A DNA stretch of 64,000 nt. It comes from Alteromonas confluentis. Lineage in GTDB: Bacteria > Pseudomonadota > Gammaproteobacteria > Enterobacterales > Alteromonadaceae. This document shows positions 1-8,551 of the stretch, one piece after another. Each line of letters starts with the position of its first letter. The first letter of the stretch is position 1. Under the pieces are notes generated by a model. The model was not told the origin of the DNA. It made no database searches and saw nothing but the letters and a program-made list of their open reading frames with translations. The translations under genes were made by a program, and so were the position numbers. The DNA lies in the NCBI RefSeq assembly GCF_001757105.1, contig NZ_MDHN01000008.1:124001-188000 (forward strand), in the 5' to 3' direction.

Positions 1-555
1 TGCCGCGAATGGGTCGCCGACAAACAATAAAAACTGACTCAGCGCACTTAGCATAAACGATACCGCCACGCCGGCCAGTAACATGTGCTCGATACGGCCA
101 CCAAAAGTAGAGCGCGCAAGTAACTGTACCAAGATGACCGCGAATATCGCCCCAATCAATGCCGATACGGGCAAGGCGATGTCAAAAGCCGCAGTGGGCA
201 AGCCCCATTTGGCAGCTAAAGGACTATTTAACAACAGCGCTGCAACACTGGCGCCGAGTCCTGCACCGGCAACAACACCAAATAAGTAGGGGTCTGCCAG
301 GCCATTGCGAGTGACATTCTGTAATGTGGCGCCGGCCACCGATAAACCCGCGCCAACCAGAAAGCCCACCATGACCCGGGGAAAGCGGATATCCCAGAAA
401 ATAGTATTGTCGATGGGGTCGGCGCAACTGCCTGATACACATTGAAAAATGGTATCGGCCGACAACGAGGCCGCGCCAAAGAATAACGACAATAAGGGCG
501 CACTGATCGCTAATAGAAGCAACACAATCCATTTCGCTTTCATGTTAGCTATCAT
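1..555 (-). CDS. btuC: FecCD-family ABC permease, partial (vitamin B12 transport, BtuC-like)
   Basis: N-terminal 185 codons of an inner-membrane permease of the FecCD/BtuC family; the 3' part lies beyond the window. The protein opens with a hydrophobic segment and carries family-typical stretches such as FWDIRFPRVMVGFLVGAGLS and VAGATLQNVTRNGLADPYL. The start at 555 is chosen because an AGG precedes it at proper spacing; an in-frame ATG at 543 lacks a ribosome site. The 555 start overlaps the upstream ATPase gene by 11 bases, so the two are translationally coupled. The family also moves iron siderophores, but the cobalamin riboswitch upstream of the operon makes B12 the likely substrate. Confidence 0.85.
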   Translation of the reverse strand, partial: MIANMKAKWIVLLLLAISAPLLSLFFGAASLSADTIFQCVSGSCADPIDNTIFWDIRFPRVMVGFLVGAGLSVAGATLQNVTRNGLADPYLFGVVAGAGLGASVAALLLNSPLAAKWGLPTAAFDIALPVSALIGAIFAVILVQLLARSTFGGRIEHMLLAGVAVSFMLSALSQFLLFVGDPFAA

Positions 556-1372
556 GTTTTACCTGCGTCGACGCTTTTTGAAATTCAGCAAAAGGCGGGT
601 TAAATTCAATCCGCGCTGTTTGTGTTGCCGAGTGATGCACCGTGCAAGGGACTCTGAAAATGTCGCTGAGTAAGGTGGATTCCAGCACTCCAGATGAGGC
701 CCCCGATGCGGCCACCAAGCCATCTTTCATCAGCACCAAATTATCGCAGTAGGCAGCTGCCAGATTAAGGTCGTGCAAACTCACCACCACGGTTTTGCCT
801 TGTTGCTGGCAAAGTGAATGCAGCAAGTGCAGAATTTGATGCTGATAGTACACATCCAGATGGTTCACCGGTTCATCGAGAACCAGTAGCGGCGCACCCT
901 GAACCAATGCCCGGGCGATCAAACAGCGCTGTTGTTCGCCACCAGACAGGGCACTGAAGTGTTGTTCGGCTTTATCTGCCAAACCGACATCATCCAGCGC
1001 TTTCAGCACTTGTGTCCGGTCGTCACGGGTGTAACGTGACAACAAATTTTTATGCGGCAACAACCCCATGGTCACAACTTGTTTCGCCGTCAGACTGAAC
1101 ACGGAATCGTTTATTTGGTTCACAACCGCAACATGGCGGGCAAGTTCCTGGGGGGCATAATCTGACAACGGGCGGCCTTGCCAACAGACTTCTCCGGCAG
1201 CCTGAAGTTGCCCGGTGATGATTTTCAATAAGGTGGTTTTACCCGCACCGTTCGGCCCAAGCACGCCGTGGAAAAGACCTGCACCGAAGCCCAGCGAAAT
1301 ATCCGTAAGGATTCGCTTTTTGTTGATTGAATAGGTGACATCTTGAAGATGCAGTGCCGCTTGGGTAGACAT
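545..1372 (-). CDS. btuD: ABC transporter ATPase, BtuD/FecE type (vitamin B12 import)
   Basis: Cytoplasmic ATPase (275 aa) that powers the adjacent permease. Visible motifs are Walker A GPNGAGKTT (residues 39-47), the ABC signature LSGGEQQR, Walker B LLVLDEPVNHLD and the switch histidine in VVSLHDLNLAAAYC. The ATPase precedes the permease in the operon, the reverse of the E. coli btuC-btuD order; no periplasmic binding protein is in view and it may lie beyond the window. The start at 1372 fits the family N-terminus (the ATPase fold begins about eight residues later). In-frame ATGs at 1384 and 1420 are possible and none has a strong ribosome site. The riboswitch upstream suggests repression by cobalamin. 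Confidence 0.85.
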   Translation of the reverse strand: MSTQAALHLQDVTYSINKKRILTDISLGFGAGLFHGVLGPNGAGKTTLLKIITGQLQAAGEVCWQGRPLSDYAPQELARHVAVVNQINDSVFSLTAKQVVTMGLLPHKNLLSRYTRDDRTQVLKALDDVGLADKAEQHFSALSGGEQQRCLIARALVQGAPLLVLDEPVNHLDVYYQHQILHLLHSLCQQQGKTVVVSLHDLNLAAAYCDNLVLMKDGLVAASGASSGVLESTLLSDIFRVPCTVHHSATQTARIEFNPPFAEFQKASTQVKHDS

Positions 1373-1508
1373 GATGCCCGTCATACTAAAATTATACTTA
1401 GCGGGATAACCGGCAGCCATAGCCGTATGAAAGCAGTTACTCGTTCAGCAATGCCTGAAGTGTGGAGTAAAACTGTATTCGTGTTTTCCCGCACGAAATT
1501 AAGTCACT

Positions 1509-1633
1509 GCATTATGGCTGGTATCTGACTTCGACCTGCTGGGTCATTACAGTTGCGGGTACAGTTTTGGAGTTACACCAAATTCCCATTTAATTTGCGC
1601 GACACTAGAGAAAACGCGCAACACCACGTATGC
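1509..1633 (-). promoter_or_regulatory. Cobalamin (B12) riboswitch
   Basis: Reading the reverse strand, the leader contains the conserved cobalamin-riboswitch core in order: GTGGTGT near the 5' end, AAATTAAATGGGAATTTGGT, a P-stem with AACTCCAAAACTGT, ACCCGCAACTGTAATGA, and the 3' signature AAGTCAGATACCAGCC. GCATA (1629-1633) and the ATGC at 1509-1512 can form the closing stem. It lies 137 bases upstream of the btuD start used here. A small hairpin TTCGTG/CACGAA follows and could be part of the expression platform, but it has no clear U-run. Confidence 0.9.
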
Positions 1634-1979
1634 AAACGCGGAGTGTATCAGGGATTTCTCATATTGACGAGGGCAACGGAAGAAGAACGCACGGCAGGAT
1701 GATCCAAAACAGAAATCCTGTGCTTTATGCTTAAAAACTCGCATCTGGCAATACACCTTAGACTATGATTGGTATTAGCAAAAACACCGCAGTATGCGCA
1801 CATGGCAAGAAAATGCGCGATTGCGGGATGCAGAATCAGCATTCTGCTGATATATTTTTAATTATCTAGTAAAGAGTTGCCGTCTCGTTTGCTTGCAACG
1901 GATAGCCAATCATACTCATACCTCTCTGCCTGCACGCCCCACAGCGTCTGGCGCACGGAAACCAATATAAGGTAGGTAT
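1634..1979. other. Intergenic region between btuDC leader and HDOD gene
   Basis: No credible gene on either strand. It should hold the promoters of the divergent B12 operon and HDOD gene. A perfect 7-bp inverted repeat GCAGAAT/ATTCTGC (1830-1847, 4-base loop) is followed by an AT-rich stretch; it could be an operator or a weak hairpin. AAGG at 1969-1972 is the ribosome site of the next gene. Confidence 0.5.
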
Positions 1980-2819
1980 ATGTCAACACAAAACGCGCTT
2001 CTGACTATTCTGGTCGAAAAGATCAACAACGATACGCTGGTTCTGCCTACGCTGCCTGCCATCGCACTTAAAGTGCGTAAAGCCGCAGATGATCCGAATG
2101 TGAACTTGAACGCCATGGGTGATGTTATTGGCAAAGACCCTTCGCTGAGCATGCGAATGATAAAAATTGCCAATAGTGCCTACCTGGGGCGCACGGTAAA
2201 AGTGACGTCTATTGGCCAAGCCGTCACCCGCATTGGTTTGCGTCAAATAAAGAATATCTCTACGGCGTTGGCAATGGAGCAGTTATTTGTTTCTAAAAAC
2301 GACGTGGTAGCCAAGCATCTGAAAAATGAATGGGCTGCAACCGTTAAAGTTGTCGCTTATTCAATGGCGGCATTACAAACCTATATCAACCGTACCCGCA
2401 ACCGTGAGCTGAGTTTAGATACCATGACGCTCGCAGCGCTGGTTCACGATATCGGCGTGTTGCCAATTCTTACTGAAGCCGAGCGCCATGAAGAAGTTTT
2501 CGCCAACCCAACATTTCTGAATGTGGCGATTGATAAGCTGTCTTGCCGTATTGGCGGCAGCATCATGCGAGCGTGGGAGTTTGACGACGATTTTGTGATG
2601 GTTGCAGAGCAGTGGAAAGACTTATCTGTGCTACCTGAAAAACTATCTTATGTGGATTTCGTTCGTGTAGGCGCGGCGCTGGCCGGTAAAATGGACGACC
2701 AGAAAGACGCAGTGCTTAATCTGGCAATTCAGCGTGGTGTGATTGAAGACATCAAAGAATTCACCACCGATGAGTTTAAAGAAATGGCGGTCAACGCTAA
2801 ACAGATCTTCTCTTCATAA
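1980..2819 (+). CDS. HDOD domain protein
   Basis: A 279-aa soluble protein made almost entirely of an HDOD domain, the non-catalytic relative of HD hydrolases used as a signalling or scaffold module. Diagnostic segments are LPTLPAIALKVRKAADDP near residue 20, IGKDPSLSMRMIKIANSAYL, and a degenerate HD-like LAALVHDIGVLPIL near residue 155. No receiver, GGDEF or kinase domain is attached. AAGG eight bases upstream supports the ATG. It stands alone, with the B12 operon diverging upstream and a terminator just downstream. In Alteromonadales such proteins are usually linked to motility or stress control, but nothing here identifies its partner. Confidence 0.85.
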   Translation: MSTQNALLTILVEKINNDTLVLPTLPAIALKVRKAADDPNVNLNAMGDVIGKDPSLSMRMIKIANSAYLGRTVKVTSIGQAVTRIGLRQIKNISTALAMEQLFVSKNDVVAKHLKNEWAATVKVVAYSMAALQTYINRTRNRELSLDTMTLAALVHDIGVLPILTEAERHEEVFANPTFLNVAIDKLSCRIGGSIMRAWEFDDDFVMVAEQWKDLSVLPEKLSYVDFVRVGAALAGKMDDQKDAVLNLAIQRGVIEDIKEFTTDEFKEMAVNAKQIFSS

Positions 2820-2829
2820 CGACTCCGGG

Positions 2830-2864
2830 CAGGTATCTGTGCAACGCTGGCAGGTACCTGTTTT
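2830..2864 (+). terminator. Intrinsic terminator after HDOD gene
   Basis: Stem CAGGTATCTG (2830-2839) pairs with CAGGTACCTG (2851-2860) using one G-U pair, followed by TTTT. It lies 10 bases after the stop codon. Confidence 0.65.
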
Positions 2865-2894
2865 CCCGTCAACCCCGATGCTCCCGCGCAGGGG

Positions 2895-3449
2895 TTATGG
2901 GTAAAAAATCATGTCGATAAAGCGCGTTTTTCCGCTTAAATCACGATAACCATGTTCGCCATCGGCTGCTAATAAATACTGTTCACCGGTGGTTACAGGG
3001 TGCCACACATCTTGCTGTAAAATTTCAAGTTTCCCTTCTATTACATGAATATGTTCAAGCACGCCGGCTTGGTGTGGTGTTGATAATTGCTGGTGGTGAT
3101 TTGTCAGGGTAATTTCAAACATTTCTGAACGGGTGATAGGCGAATAGGGGAAGAGCGTTTTCACCTTCATATTGCTGTCACCGGCAAACCCATCGTTTTC
3201 AGAAGGCATGCTCGTGGCGGGATCGGCTGCACCGGGTATGAGGAAGGAGGAAAATGAGCATTGCAGACCGGTGGCAATTTTCCACAGTGTGGCAATGGTA
3301 GGGCTAGACTCCTGACGCTCTATTTGTCCTAGCATGGCCTTGGAGACCCCAGTTTGCTGTGCTGTTTTGTCTAAAGACCATCCGCGCTCTTTACGACGGG
3401 CTTTGAGTGTCCGGGATATTTGTGCGTTAATTGCCTCGTTAGGATTCAT
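2895..3449 (-). CDS. XRE-family regulator with C-terminal cupin, SutR/YdcN-like
   Basis: A 184-aa transcription regulator. Residues about 8-65 form an XRE helix-turn-helix (GVSKAMLGQIERQESSPT is near-identical to E. coli SutR) and the C-terminal half is a cupin (GVLEHIHVIEGKLEIL) that would bind a small effector. The start at 3449 gives the SutR-like N-terminus; an upstream ATG at 3479 adds ten residues and has no well-placed ribosome site. It diverges from a BenE-family transporter, as E. coli ydcN diverges from or neighbours ydcO, and two identical palindromes in the shared promoter region are its likely binding sites. The effector is unknown. Confidence 0.85.
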   Translation of the reverse strand: MNPNEAINAQISRTLKARRKERGWSLDKTAQQTGVSKAMLGQIERQESSPTIATLWKIATGLQCSFSSFLIPGAADPATSMPSENDGFAGDSNMKVKTLFPYSPITRSEMFEITLTNHHQQLSTPHQAGVLEHIHVIEGKLEILQQDVWHPVTTGEQYLLAADGEHGYRDLSGKTRFIDMIFYP

Positions 3450-3496
3450 CTGTGTTTTGCATCCTGATAAATATTGCATGCCACCATGCTAAGTGC

Positions 3497-3515
3497 ATTG
3501 TGCGTTATAGCGCAC
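3497..3515. promoter_or_regulatory. Palindromic operator copy 1
   Basis: ATTGTGCGTTATAGCGCAC; the core GTGCG-N6-CGCAC is a perfect interrupted palindrome. An identical copy lies 38 bases downstream. It lies between the divergent SutR-like gene and the transporter gene and probably binds the regulator. Confidence 0.7.
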
Positions 3516-3534
3516 GATGTTACACTCGCTCGCA

Positions 3535-3553
3535 ATTGTGCGTTATAGCGCAC
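3535..3553. promoter_or_regulatory. Palindromic operator copy 2
   Basis: Exact second copy of the 19-base site at 3497. The 38-bp spacing is close to 3.6 helical turns. It ends 36 bases before the transporter start, a position consistent with control of the transporter promoter. Confidence 0.7.
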
Positions 3554-3589
3554 AGGTCTATTGGCAAATGCTAACACCGGAGGCCCGCC

Positions 3590-4774
3590 TTGTCATCGAA
3601 ATCTCTTCCTCAACTCAGTCATATTGCTGCGGGTTTTACCGCCGTGGTGGTGGGCTACAGTAGTGCGGTTGTATTGGTTATTGAAGCTGCCAAGGCGTCG
3701 GGTGCCACACCTTCGATGATTGTCAGCTGGTTGCTTGTACTGGGGCTAGGCATGGGCATTACCTGTATCGGCTTTTCCTGGTTGTATAAAGTACCTGTGG
3801 TGACCGCATGGTCTACACCTGGCGCGGCATTTCTGATTGGTGCGGTTGGCGGCTTTTCGCTGGCAGAAATTATTGGTGCGTTTGTCACTGCAGCCTTACT
3901 GGCATTCATTGCGGCGCGGAGTAAAGCACTCACTAGCCAGATAGAGCGCATTCCGCCTGCTGTTTCGTCCGCGATGTTGGCCGGAATTCTGTTGCCCATT
4001 TGTTTAGGCGTTTTTACCGATGCCGCCGCACACCCAATCATAGTAGTCAGTTTCATTGCACTGTATTTATTAGGTTCACTCTTTTTCCCTCGTTATCTTA
4101 TGCTGGTACTGCTTGTTGTGGCTATGGCGGTGGGGTTAGGTAGCACCGGCACGAATCTGGATTTCGCATGGAATTGGCCAGAACTTGAGTGGGTAACACC
4201 GACGTTCTCGGTTTCTGCCACCATTAGCCTGGCGATACCCTTGTTTATAATTACGCTGCTATCGCAGAACCTGCCTGGCATTGCCATATTAAAAAGCTAT
4301 GACTACCACCCCGACGTTAGGCAAATCCTTACAGGTGTCAGTATCGTGAATTTGATTGCGGCTCCTTTCGGTGGCTTTGCTTTTAACTTGGCGGCAATTA
4401 CCGCGGCTATCTGCATGGGCGAGAACGCGGGAGACGACAGAAACAAGCGCTACAAAGCGGCGATCATGGCCGGCGTCGGGTATTTAATTTTCGGAATCAT
4501 TGCGTCGCTGGTGGTGTATCTGTTCAGCCAAATGCCACCAGTGGTAGTGCACCTTCTGGCAGGGTTAGCTCTGCTTGCAACGCTGCAGGCATCATTACTT
4601 CGCAGCATGGAAAATCATGATCATCGCAAAGCGGCACTACTGACGTTGTTGTGTTCTGCCTCGGGCATCGCCGTGGCGCAGCTTGGTGCACCGGTATGGG
4701 GGCTATTCGCGGGGTTATGTGTACTTGGGTTAGATAAGCTTTACCAGAAAATGCATGGGAAAGCGTCAGCATAA
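3590..4774 (+). CDS. benE: BenE/YdcO-family inner-membrane transporter
   Basis: A 394-aa polytopic membrane protein of the benzoate/proton symporter (BenE) family, with about a dozen hydrophobic segments. Family features include TAWSTPGAAFLIGAVGGFSL near residues 75-95 and the C-terminal NLIAAPFGGFAFNLAAITAA. Translation starts at TTG: a strong GGAGG at 3579-3583 lies six bases upstream and there is no ATG alternative. E. coli YdcO, whose substrate is not settled, is the closest context match because it also sits beside a SutR-type regulator; true benzoate transport is therefore only one possibility. No aromatic catabolism genes are nearby. Confidence 0.85.
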   Translation: MSSKSLPQLSHIAAGFTAVVVGYSSAVVLVIEAAKASGATPSMIVSWLLVLGLGMGITCIGFSWLYKVPVVTAWSTPGAAFLIGAVGGFSLAEIIGAFVTAALLAFIAARSKALTSQIERIPPAVSSAMLAGILLPICLGVFTDAAAHPIIVVSFIALYLLGSLFFPRYLMLVLLVVAMAVGLGSTGTNLDFAWNWPELEWVTPTFSVSATISLAIPLFIITLLSQNLPGIAILKSYDYHPDVRQILTGVSIVNLIAAPFGGFAFNLAAITAAICMGENAGDDRNKRYKAAIMAGVGYLIFGIIASLVVYLFSQMPPVVVHLLAGLALLATLQASLLRSMENHDHRKAALLTLLCSASGIAVAQLGAPVWGLFAGLCVLGLDKLYQKMHGKASA

Positions 4775-4796
4775 ACTACCTTCCAGATGCCAAAAG

Positions 4797-4830
4797 AAAC
4801 GGGCCTGTTAGTCGTAACAGGCCCGTTTAA
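4797..4830. terminator. Bidirectional terminator between benE and rdgC
   Basis: A perfect 14-bp stem AAACGGGCCTGTTA / TAACAGGCCCGTTT with a 4-base loop. A U-run follows on the forward strand, and the A-rich 5' flank provides one on the reverse strand. It serves the convergent benE and rdgC. Confidence 0.9.
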
Positions 4831-4857
4831 TTTTGTCTTCCGTGCTAACGATTAACG

Positions 4858-5763
4858 TTAGTCGTCGTTCAGTTTCAGGGTGGTGCGCATGAAATCAAGG
4901 AACTGGCAAAGTTCAGCCGACATCAGTGCAAACTCGGCGTCTAATCGTGCTTCAACTTGATCTTTCGGTACGTCTTCGGTTTCTTCTTTCAGGCGATCAG
5001 TAAATTTCACCCGTTTGAAAGAACCGTCTTCTGAAATAGTTGCGGTTAAGACTTCCTGCCAGGCAAAGCCGACCTTTTGCACCAGCTTCCCGTTATCCAG
5101 GTGCATGGTGATTTCTTCGCTGTCCAGCGGCTGGTTTTTACAACGAATGACACTTTCTAAATCGTCGGTAGATTTCAGTTCTGCTTCTTCCAGCAGTTCA
5201 ATACCGTCTGGCGCGCCGTCAGTGAGCCAGTGTGTCAACTCAGATTGTAGGCTGTGGCGGGCCAGAGGTACTACCGGCAGCGAGCCAATTGCCTTACGAA
5301 CACAAGCCAACCAAGCTTCCGCTTTGCCATCGGCAGAGGCGTCGATAACGACCATTTTTTCCGGAATGGAAATAAAACCATGGGTAAAGGTGTTTCTTAC
5401 AAATGCCTGTGGCAGCAGTTGAAAGATAATTTCTTGTTTCAGATCCTGTTGCTGCTTTTTGCCTACCGGTGAACCGGTTTCGGCTTCGATATGCGCAACC
5501 TTGTCTGCCAGCTCGGCATTGACCACTGAAGATGGCAGAATTTTTTCCTGTTTCTTCAGCGTTATCCAGTAACGTTCCTGTACTTTGTGGAACATCACGC
5601 CTTCTTTACCGGCTTGTGCGAACGGCGACGCAAAACCCATGGTGGCCGTGTCTTGTTTGCCACAGGGACGGAAAGCGTTATCCATCAGCATACGGCTGAG
5701 ATCATCGTCGTCCAGAGAAAGCGGCTGGGTAAGCTGGTAAGCCTTAAGATTTTTGAACCACAT
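4858..5763 (-). CDS. rdgC: Recombination-associated protein RdgC
   Basis: A 301-aa nucleoid-associated DNA-binding protein (E. coli RdgC has 303 aa) that forms a ring around DNA and restrains RecA-mediated recombination. It begins MWFKNLKAYQL, matching the family start; the reading frame extends 24 codons upstream without a comparable start. Other family segments are GFASPFAQ, the FQLLPQAFVRN stretch and an acidic C-terminus. It lies 97 bases downstream of a histidine kinase gene transcribed in the same direction and ends against a shared terminator. Confidence 0.93.
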   Translation of the reverse strand: MWFKNLKAYQLTQPLSLDDDDLSRMLMDNAFRPCGKQDTATMGFASPFAQAGKEGVMFHKVQERYWITLKKQEKILPSSVVNAELADKVAHIEAETGSPVGKKQQQDLKQEIIFQLLPQAFVRNTFTHGFISIPEKMVVIDASADGKAEAWLACVRKAIGSLPVVPLARHSLQSELTHWLTDGAPDGIELLEEAELKSTDDLESVIRCKNQPLDSEEITMHLDNGKLVQKVGFAWQEVLTATISEDGSFKRVKFTDRLKEETEDVPKDQVEARLDAEFALMSAELCQFLDFMRTTLKLNDD

Positions 5764-5860
5764 AGAAAATATGTCCTGATCCAGATTATTGTTATAAAGG
5801 GCGGCAAGCGTACCAATGCGGGGCATCGGCTGCAACGATCATCTAAGTTAATAAAACGGA

Positions 5861-7591
5861 TCAGTCCTGACGATCAGGGATGCGAATAACGTAGCGCAGG
5901 CCTTTGTCGGGTTCACTAAATGCCTGAATTGTGCCGTCCAGGGTTTGAGTCACAAGGTTATAAACGATGTGCGTGCCTAAACCGCTGCCGCCCTGATTGC
6001 GCCGGGTAGTGAAAAAGGCGTCGAACAGATGTTCTAACGATGCTTTATCCATGCCTTTACCGTCGTCCTGATATTCCATCACGATATCGGTATCGTCGCG
6101 GCTGATGGTCAGGGAAATGTGTCCGGCGGGTTTATTTTCAAAGCCGTGCATTAATGAATTAATCATCATGTTGGTGGTGATTTGTGCAATGACACCCGGC
6201 GCGCAGGTGATATACAAATCACCAGGACACTGAATTCTCACTTCATGCTGGGTATTTTTAAATGTGGGTTTCAGCGACTGCAGGATTTCGTGTAAATAAC
6301 TGTTTAAGTTGAATGTGCGCTGCGCTTCACTGGTTTGGTCTACCGCTACCTGTTTAAAGCTTGCCACTAACTCAGACGCCCGATTCAGGTTACCCATTAG
6401 CAAACTGGCTGATTGTTCTGCTTCATCCAGAAAGGTTGCCATGGTTTTGTTCGACAAGGTTTTGTCATTGTAGGCAAGGCGCAAGGCATCGATGCGTTCA
6501 CTGAGGTAACTGGCGGCAGTAACGCCAACGCCCAGCGGCGTATTTACATCGTGGGCGATACCGGCAACCAGGCCACCTAACGAAGCCATACGCTCCGATT
6601 CAACCAATTGATCCTTAATGAGGTTCAGCATTTCGTTATTTTTGGCTAATTCCGCATTACGCTTGCGCAACTCATCTTCAATGTACTGTCGGTTTTCGTT
6701 TTCTTGTCTTAATTCCCGCTGATTGGCGATGAGTTCGTCTTTCTGCTGCTCGAGGTCGAGCATGATTTGAGACAGTGACGCAGTCTTCTTCGCCACCTCC
6801 TGTTCAAGAATGAGATTTTGGTCGTCGAGTTTGCGGTTGGCCTGGGTCAGTGCTTCACGGGCGCTCGTGAGCTTGGCCTGCGACACAATGAAATCATCAA
6901 TGACCTGATTAAACGAGTGCTGCAACATACGTAACTCGTTGTCATCATTATCAATAACCGTAATTTTGGCTTCTTCAGGGTGCTCAGGGTCGAAAGACGT
7001 CATCTGTCTGCTAAGTTCAGACAATGGCTCCGAAAGCATGTGTTTGAAGGCGGTCATGAACAGAAACACCAGGAACGCGGTTTTGATGATGGCATTTCCA
7101 AGAAGGAAGAAAATCCCCACTTCGATACGACTGAGAATAATGTCGAAACTGGAGTAAAGGGTGACATCGCCAACATAAGACTGACGGCCAGAAAATTCAA
7201 AGATAAGAGGGAAACTGTAACTGAAAACACCACCCGGATGGTCGCGCATTATCCCTGCCTGAACCGTTTGCCCGTCACTGGGGATGGTGCGGCCTTCGTC
7301 GGCAATGAGATCGCCATTTTCATCGCGAACCTGTACGCCCTCAACGATGGGTAGCTTAGTTAGCCCTTCAGAAATAATCCGCGCCTGTACTTTGTTCAGT
7401 TCCCAGTTGGCCCGGGTAAGGCTTTCGGCAAAGGTGTTCTTCAGCGTGCGAAGCTCGCTTTCGATGTGGTCCTTGGTGCTCAGGTACTCGGTAAAGATCT
7501 GGCCTATTGTGACGATAATCGTCAGGATGAAATAAACCGACAATACACGTGTGAGCAGCTTACGTGACAATCCTGTCTTAACCTTGGACAT
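5861..7591 (-). CDS. Membrane sensor histidine kinase
   Basis: A 576-aa two-component sensor. A first membrane helix (about 13-35), a periplasmic domain, a second helix (about 158-185), a HAMP-like linker and a long coiled coil (about 245-335) precede the kinase core. The phospho-acceptor is His347 in GGLVAGIAHDVNTPLGVGV, with an N box around MMINSLMHGFENKP and G boxes DDGKGM and GGSGLGTHIV. The kinase type (HDVNTPLG) is that of large orphan kinases. No cognate regulator is adjacent except the divergent phoB, which has its own phoR, so the partner is unknown. It shares its upstream region and the Pho boxes there with phoB. Confidence 0.88.
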   Translation of the reverse strand: MSKVKTGLSRKLLTRVLSVYFILTIIVTIGQIFTEYLSTKDHIESELRTLKNTFAESLTRANWELNKVQARIISEGLTKLPIVEGVQVRDENGDLIADEGRTIPSDGQTVQAGIMRDHPGGVFSYSFPLIFEFSGRQSYVGDVTLYSSFDIILSRIEVGIFFLLGNAIIKTAFLVFLFMTAFKHMLSEPLSELSRQMTSFDPEHPEEAKITVIDNDDNELRMLQHSFNQVIDDFIVSQAKLTSAREALTQANRKLDDQNLILEQEVAKKTASLSQIMLDLEQQKDELIANQRELRQENENRQYIEDELRKRNAELAKNNEMLNLIKDQLVESERMASLGGLVAGIAHDVNTPLGVGVTAASYLSERIDALRLAYNDKTLSNKTMATFLDEAEQSASLLMGNLNRASELVASFKQVAVDQTSEAQRTFNLNSYLHEILQSLKPTFKNTQHEVRIQCPGDLYITCAPGVIAQITTNMMINSLMHGFENKPAGHISLTISRDDTDIVMEYQDDGKGMDKASLEHLFDAFFTTRRNQGGSGLGTHIVYNLVTQTLDGTIQAFSEPDKGLRYVIRIPDRQD

Positions 7592-7696
7592 CCAACTCCA
7601 ACCTTAATGTTTATTCCCGGTACACAGAATAGGCGGAAAAGCCTGAATTAACAAGCGACCCGGCATTACACTTAAGCATAATTCGTCGTAATATCC

Positions 7697-7734
7697 TTGA
7701 CACATAAATGTAATCGTTTTAATAAAACTGTCAC
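7697..7734 (+). promoter_or_regulatory. Tandem Pho boxes upstream of phoB
   Basis: TTGACAC-ATAA-ATGTAAT (7697-7714) and TTTTAAT-AAAA-CTGTCAC (7717-7734) fit the PhoB pattern of 7-base direct repeats with 4-base spacers (CTGTCAT consensus). They lie 48 bases upstream of the phoB start, consistent with autoregulation. The divergent kinase gene begins 105 bases away on the other side and might also respond. Confidence 0.75.
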
Positions 7735-7782
7735 AGACCACATCAATAATAGCGGCGTTTTGTAATGAGCAGGAAAATATCA

Positions 7783-8472
7783 ATGTCTCGAACTGTTTTG
7801 ATAGTAGAAGACGAAGCGCCGATCCGCGAAATGCTTAAGTTTGTGCTTGAGCAATCTGGCTATGAAACGATTGAAGCCGAAGATTTCGACGTCGCACAGC
7901 AAAAAATCTGTGAGCCGTATCCGGATTTGATATTGCTTGACTGGATGTTGCCGGGTGGTTCTGGCGTTCAGTTAGCGAAAGGATTAAAGCAACACGAATT
8001 TACCCGTGACATTCCGGTGATCATGCTAACCGCCCGTGGAGAGGAAGAAGATAAAATCCGTGGGTTGGACGCCGGGGCCGATGACTATGTCACTAAGCCG
8101 TTTTCACCGAAAGAGCTGATAGCCCGTATTAAAGCAGTGATGCGTCGGGTAACGCCTACCTCTAACGAAGAGCCTATCGAGTTCAATGGTCTTAAGCTGG
8201 AACCGATTTCACATCGGGTAATGGCCAACAACGACCCGCTGGATATGGGACCGACCGAGTTTAAGCTTCTGCATTTCTTTATGACCCACCCCGAACGTGT
8301 CTACAGCCGTGAACTGTTGCTGGATAACGTGTGGGGCACGAACGTTTATGTTGAAGACCGTACGGTTGATGTTCACATTCGTCGTTTGCGAAAAGCGATT
8401 TCTCGTCATGGCCACGATGCGATGATTCAAACTGTTCGTGGCGCAGGCTATCGTTTCTCCACCAAACTATAA
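7783..8472 (+). CDS. phoB: Phosphate regulon response regulator PhoB
   Basis: An OmpR-family response regulator of 229 aa, exactly the E. coli length. The receiver domain has an acidic pocket (VEDE), phospho-acceptor Asp53 ([11 protein letters not shown]) and Lys105 (TKPF); the C-terminal winged helix contains [20 protein letters not shown]. An upstream in-frame ATG at 7765 is rejected because AGGA at 7771-7774 places the start at 7783. Phosphorylated by PhoR under phosphate limitation, it binds Pho boxes, three sets of which lie in this window. Confidence 0.97.
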   Translation: MSRTVLIVEDEAPIREMLKFVLEQSGYETIEAEDFDVAQQKICEPYPDLILLDWMLPGGSGVQLAKGLKQHEFTRDIPVIMLTARGEEEDKIRGLDAGADDYVTKPFSPKELIARIKAVMRRVTPTSNEEPIEFNGLKLEPISHRVMANNDPLDMGPTEFKLLHFFMTHPERVYSRELLLDNVWGTNVYVEDRTVDVHIRRLRKAISRHGHDAMIQTVRGAGYRFSTKL

Positions 8473-8479
8473 TGTTTGT

Positions 8480-8500
8480 CGACGCGCATTGCGCGCGTCG
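8480..8500 (+). other. Hairpin between phoB and phoR
   Basis: Stem CGACGCGC / GCGCGTCG with a 5-base loop, seven bases after the phoB stop. There is no U-run, so it is more likely a processing or partial attenuation element than a terminator. Confidence 0.5.
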
Positions 8501-8551
8501 TCTATCATTGTCACAATAGCCTTTTCCACTCAAATCAAGGCCTTCTGATTC

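Noticed and set aside
1547..1842. Two small reverse-strand frames between btuD and the HDOD gene
   Set aside because: They run through or next to the cobalamin riboswitch, lack ribosome sites and resemble nothing.
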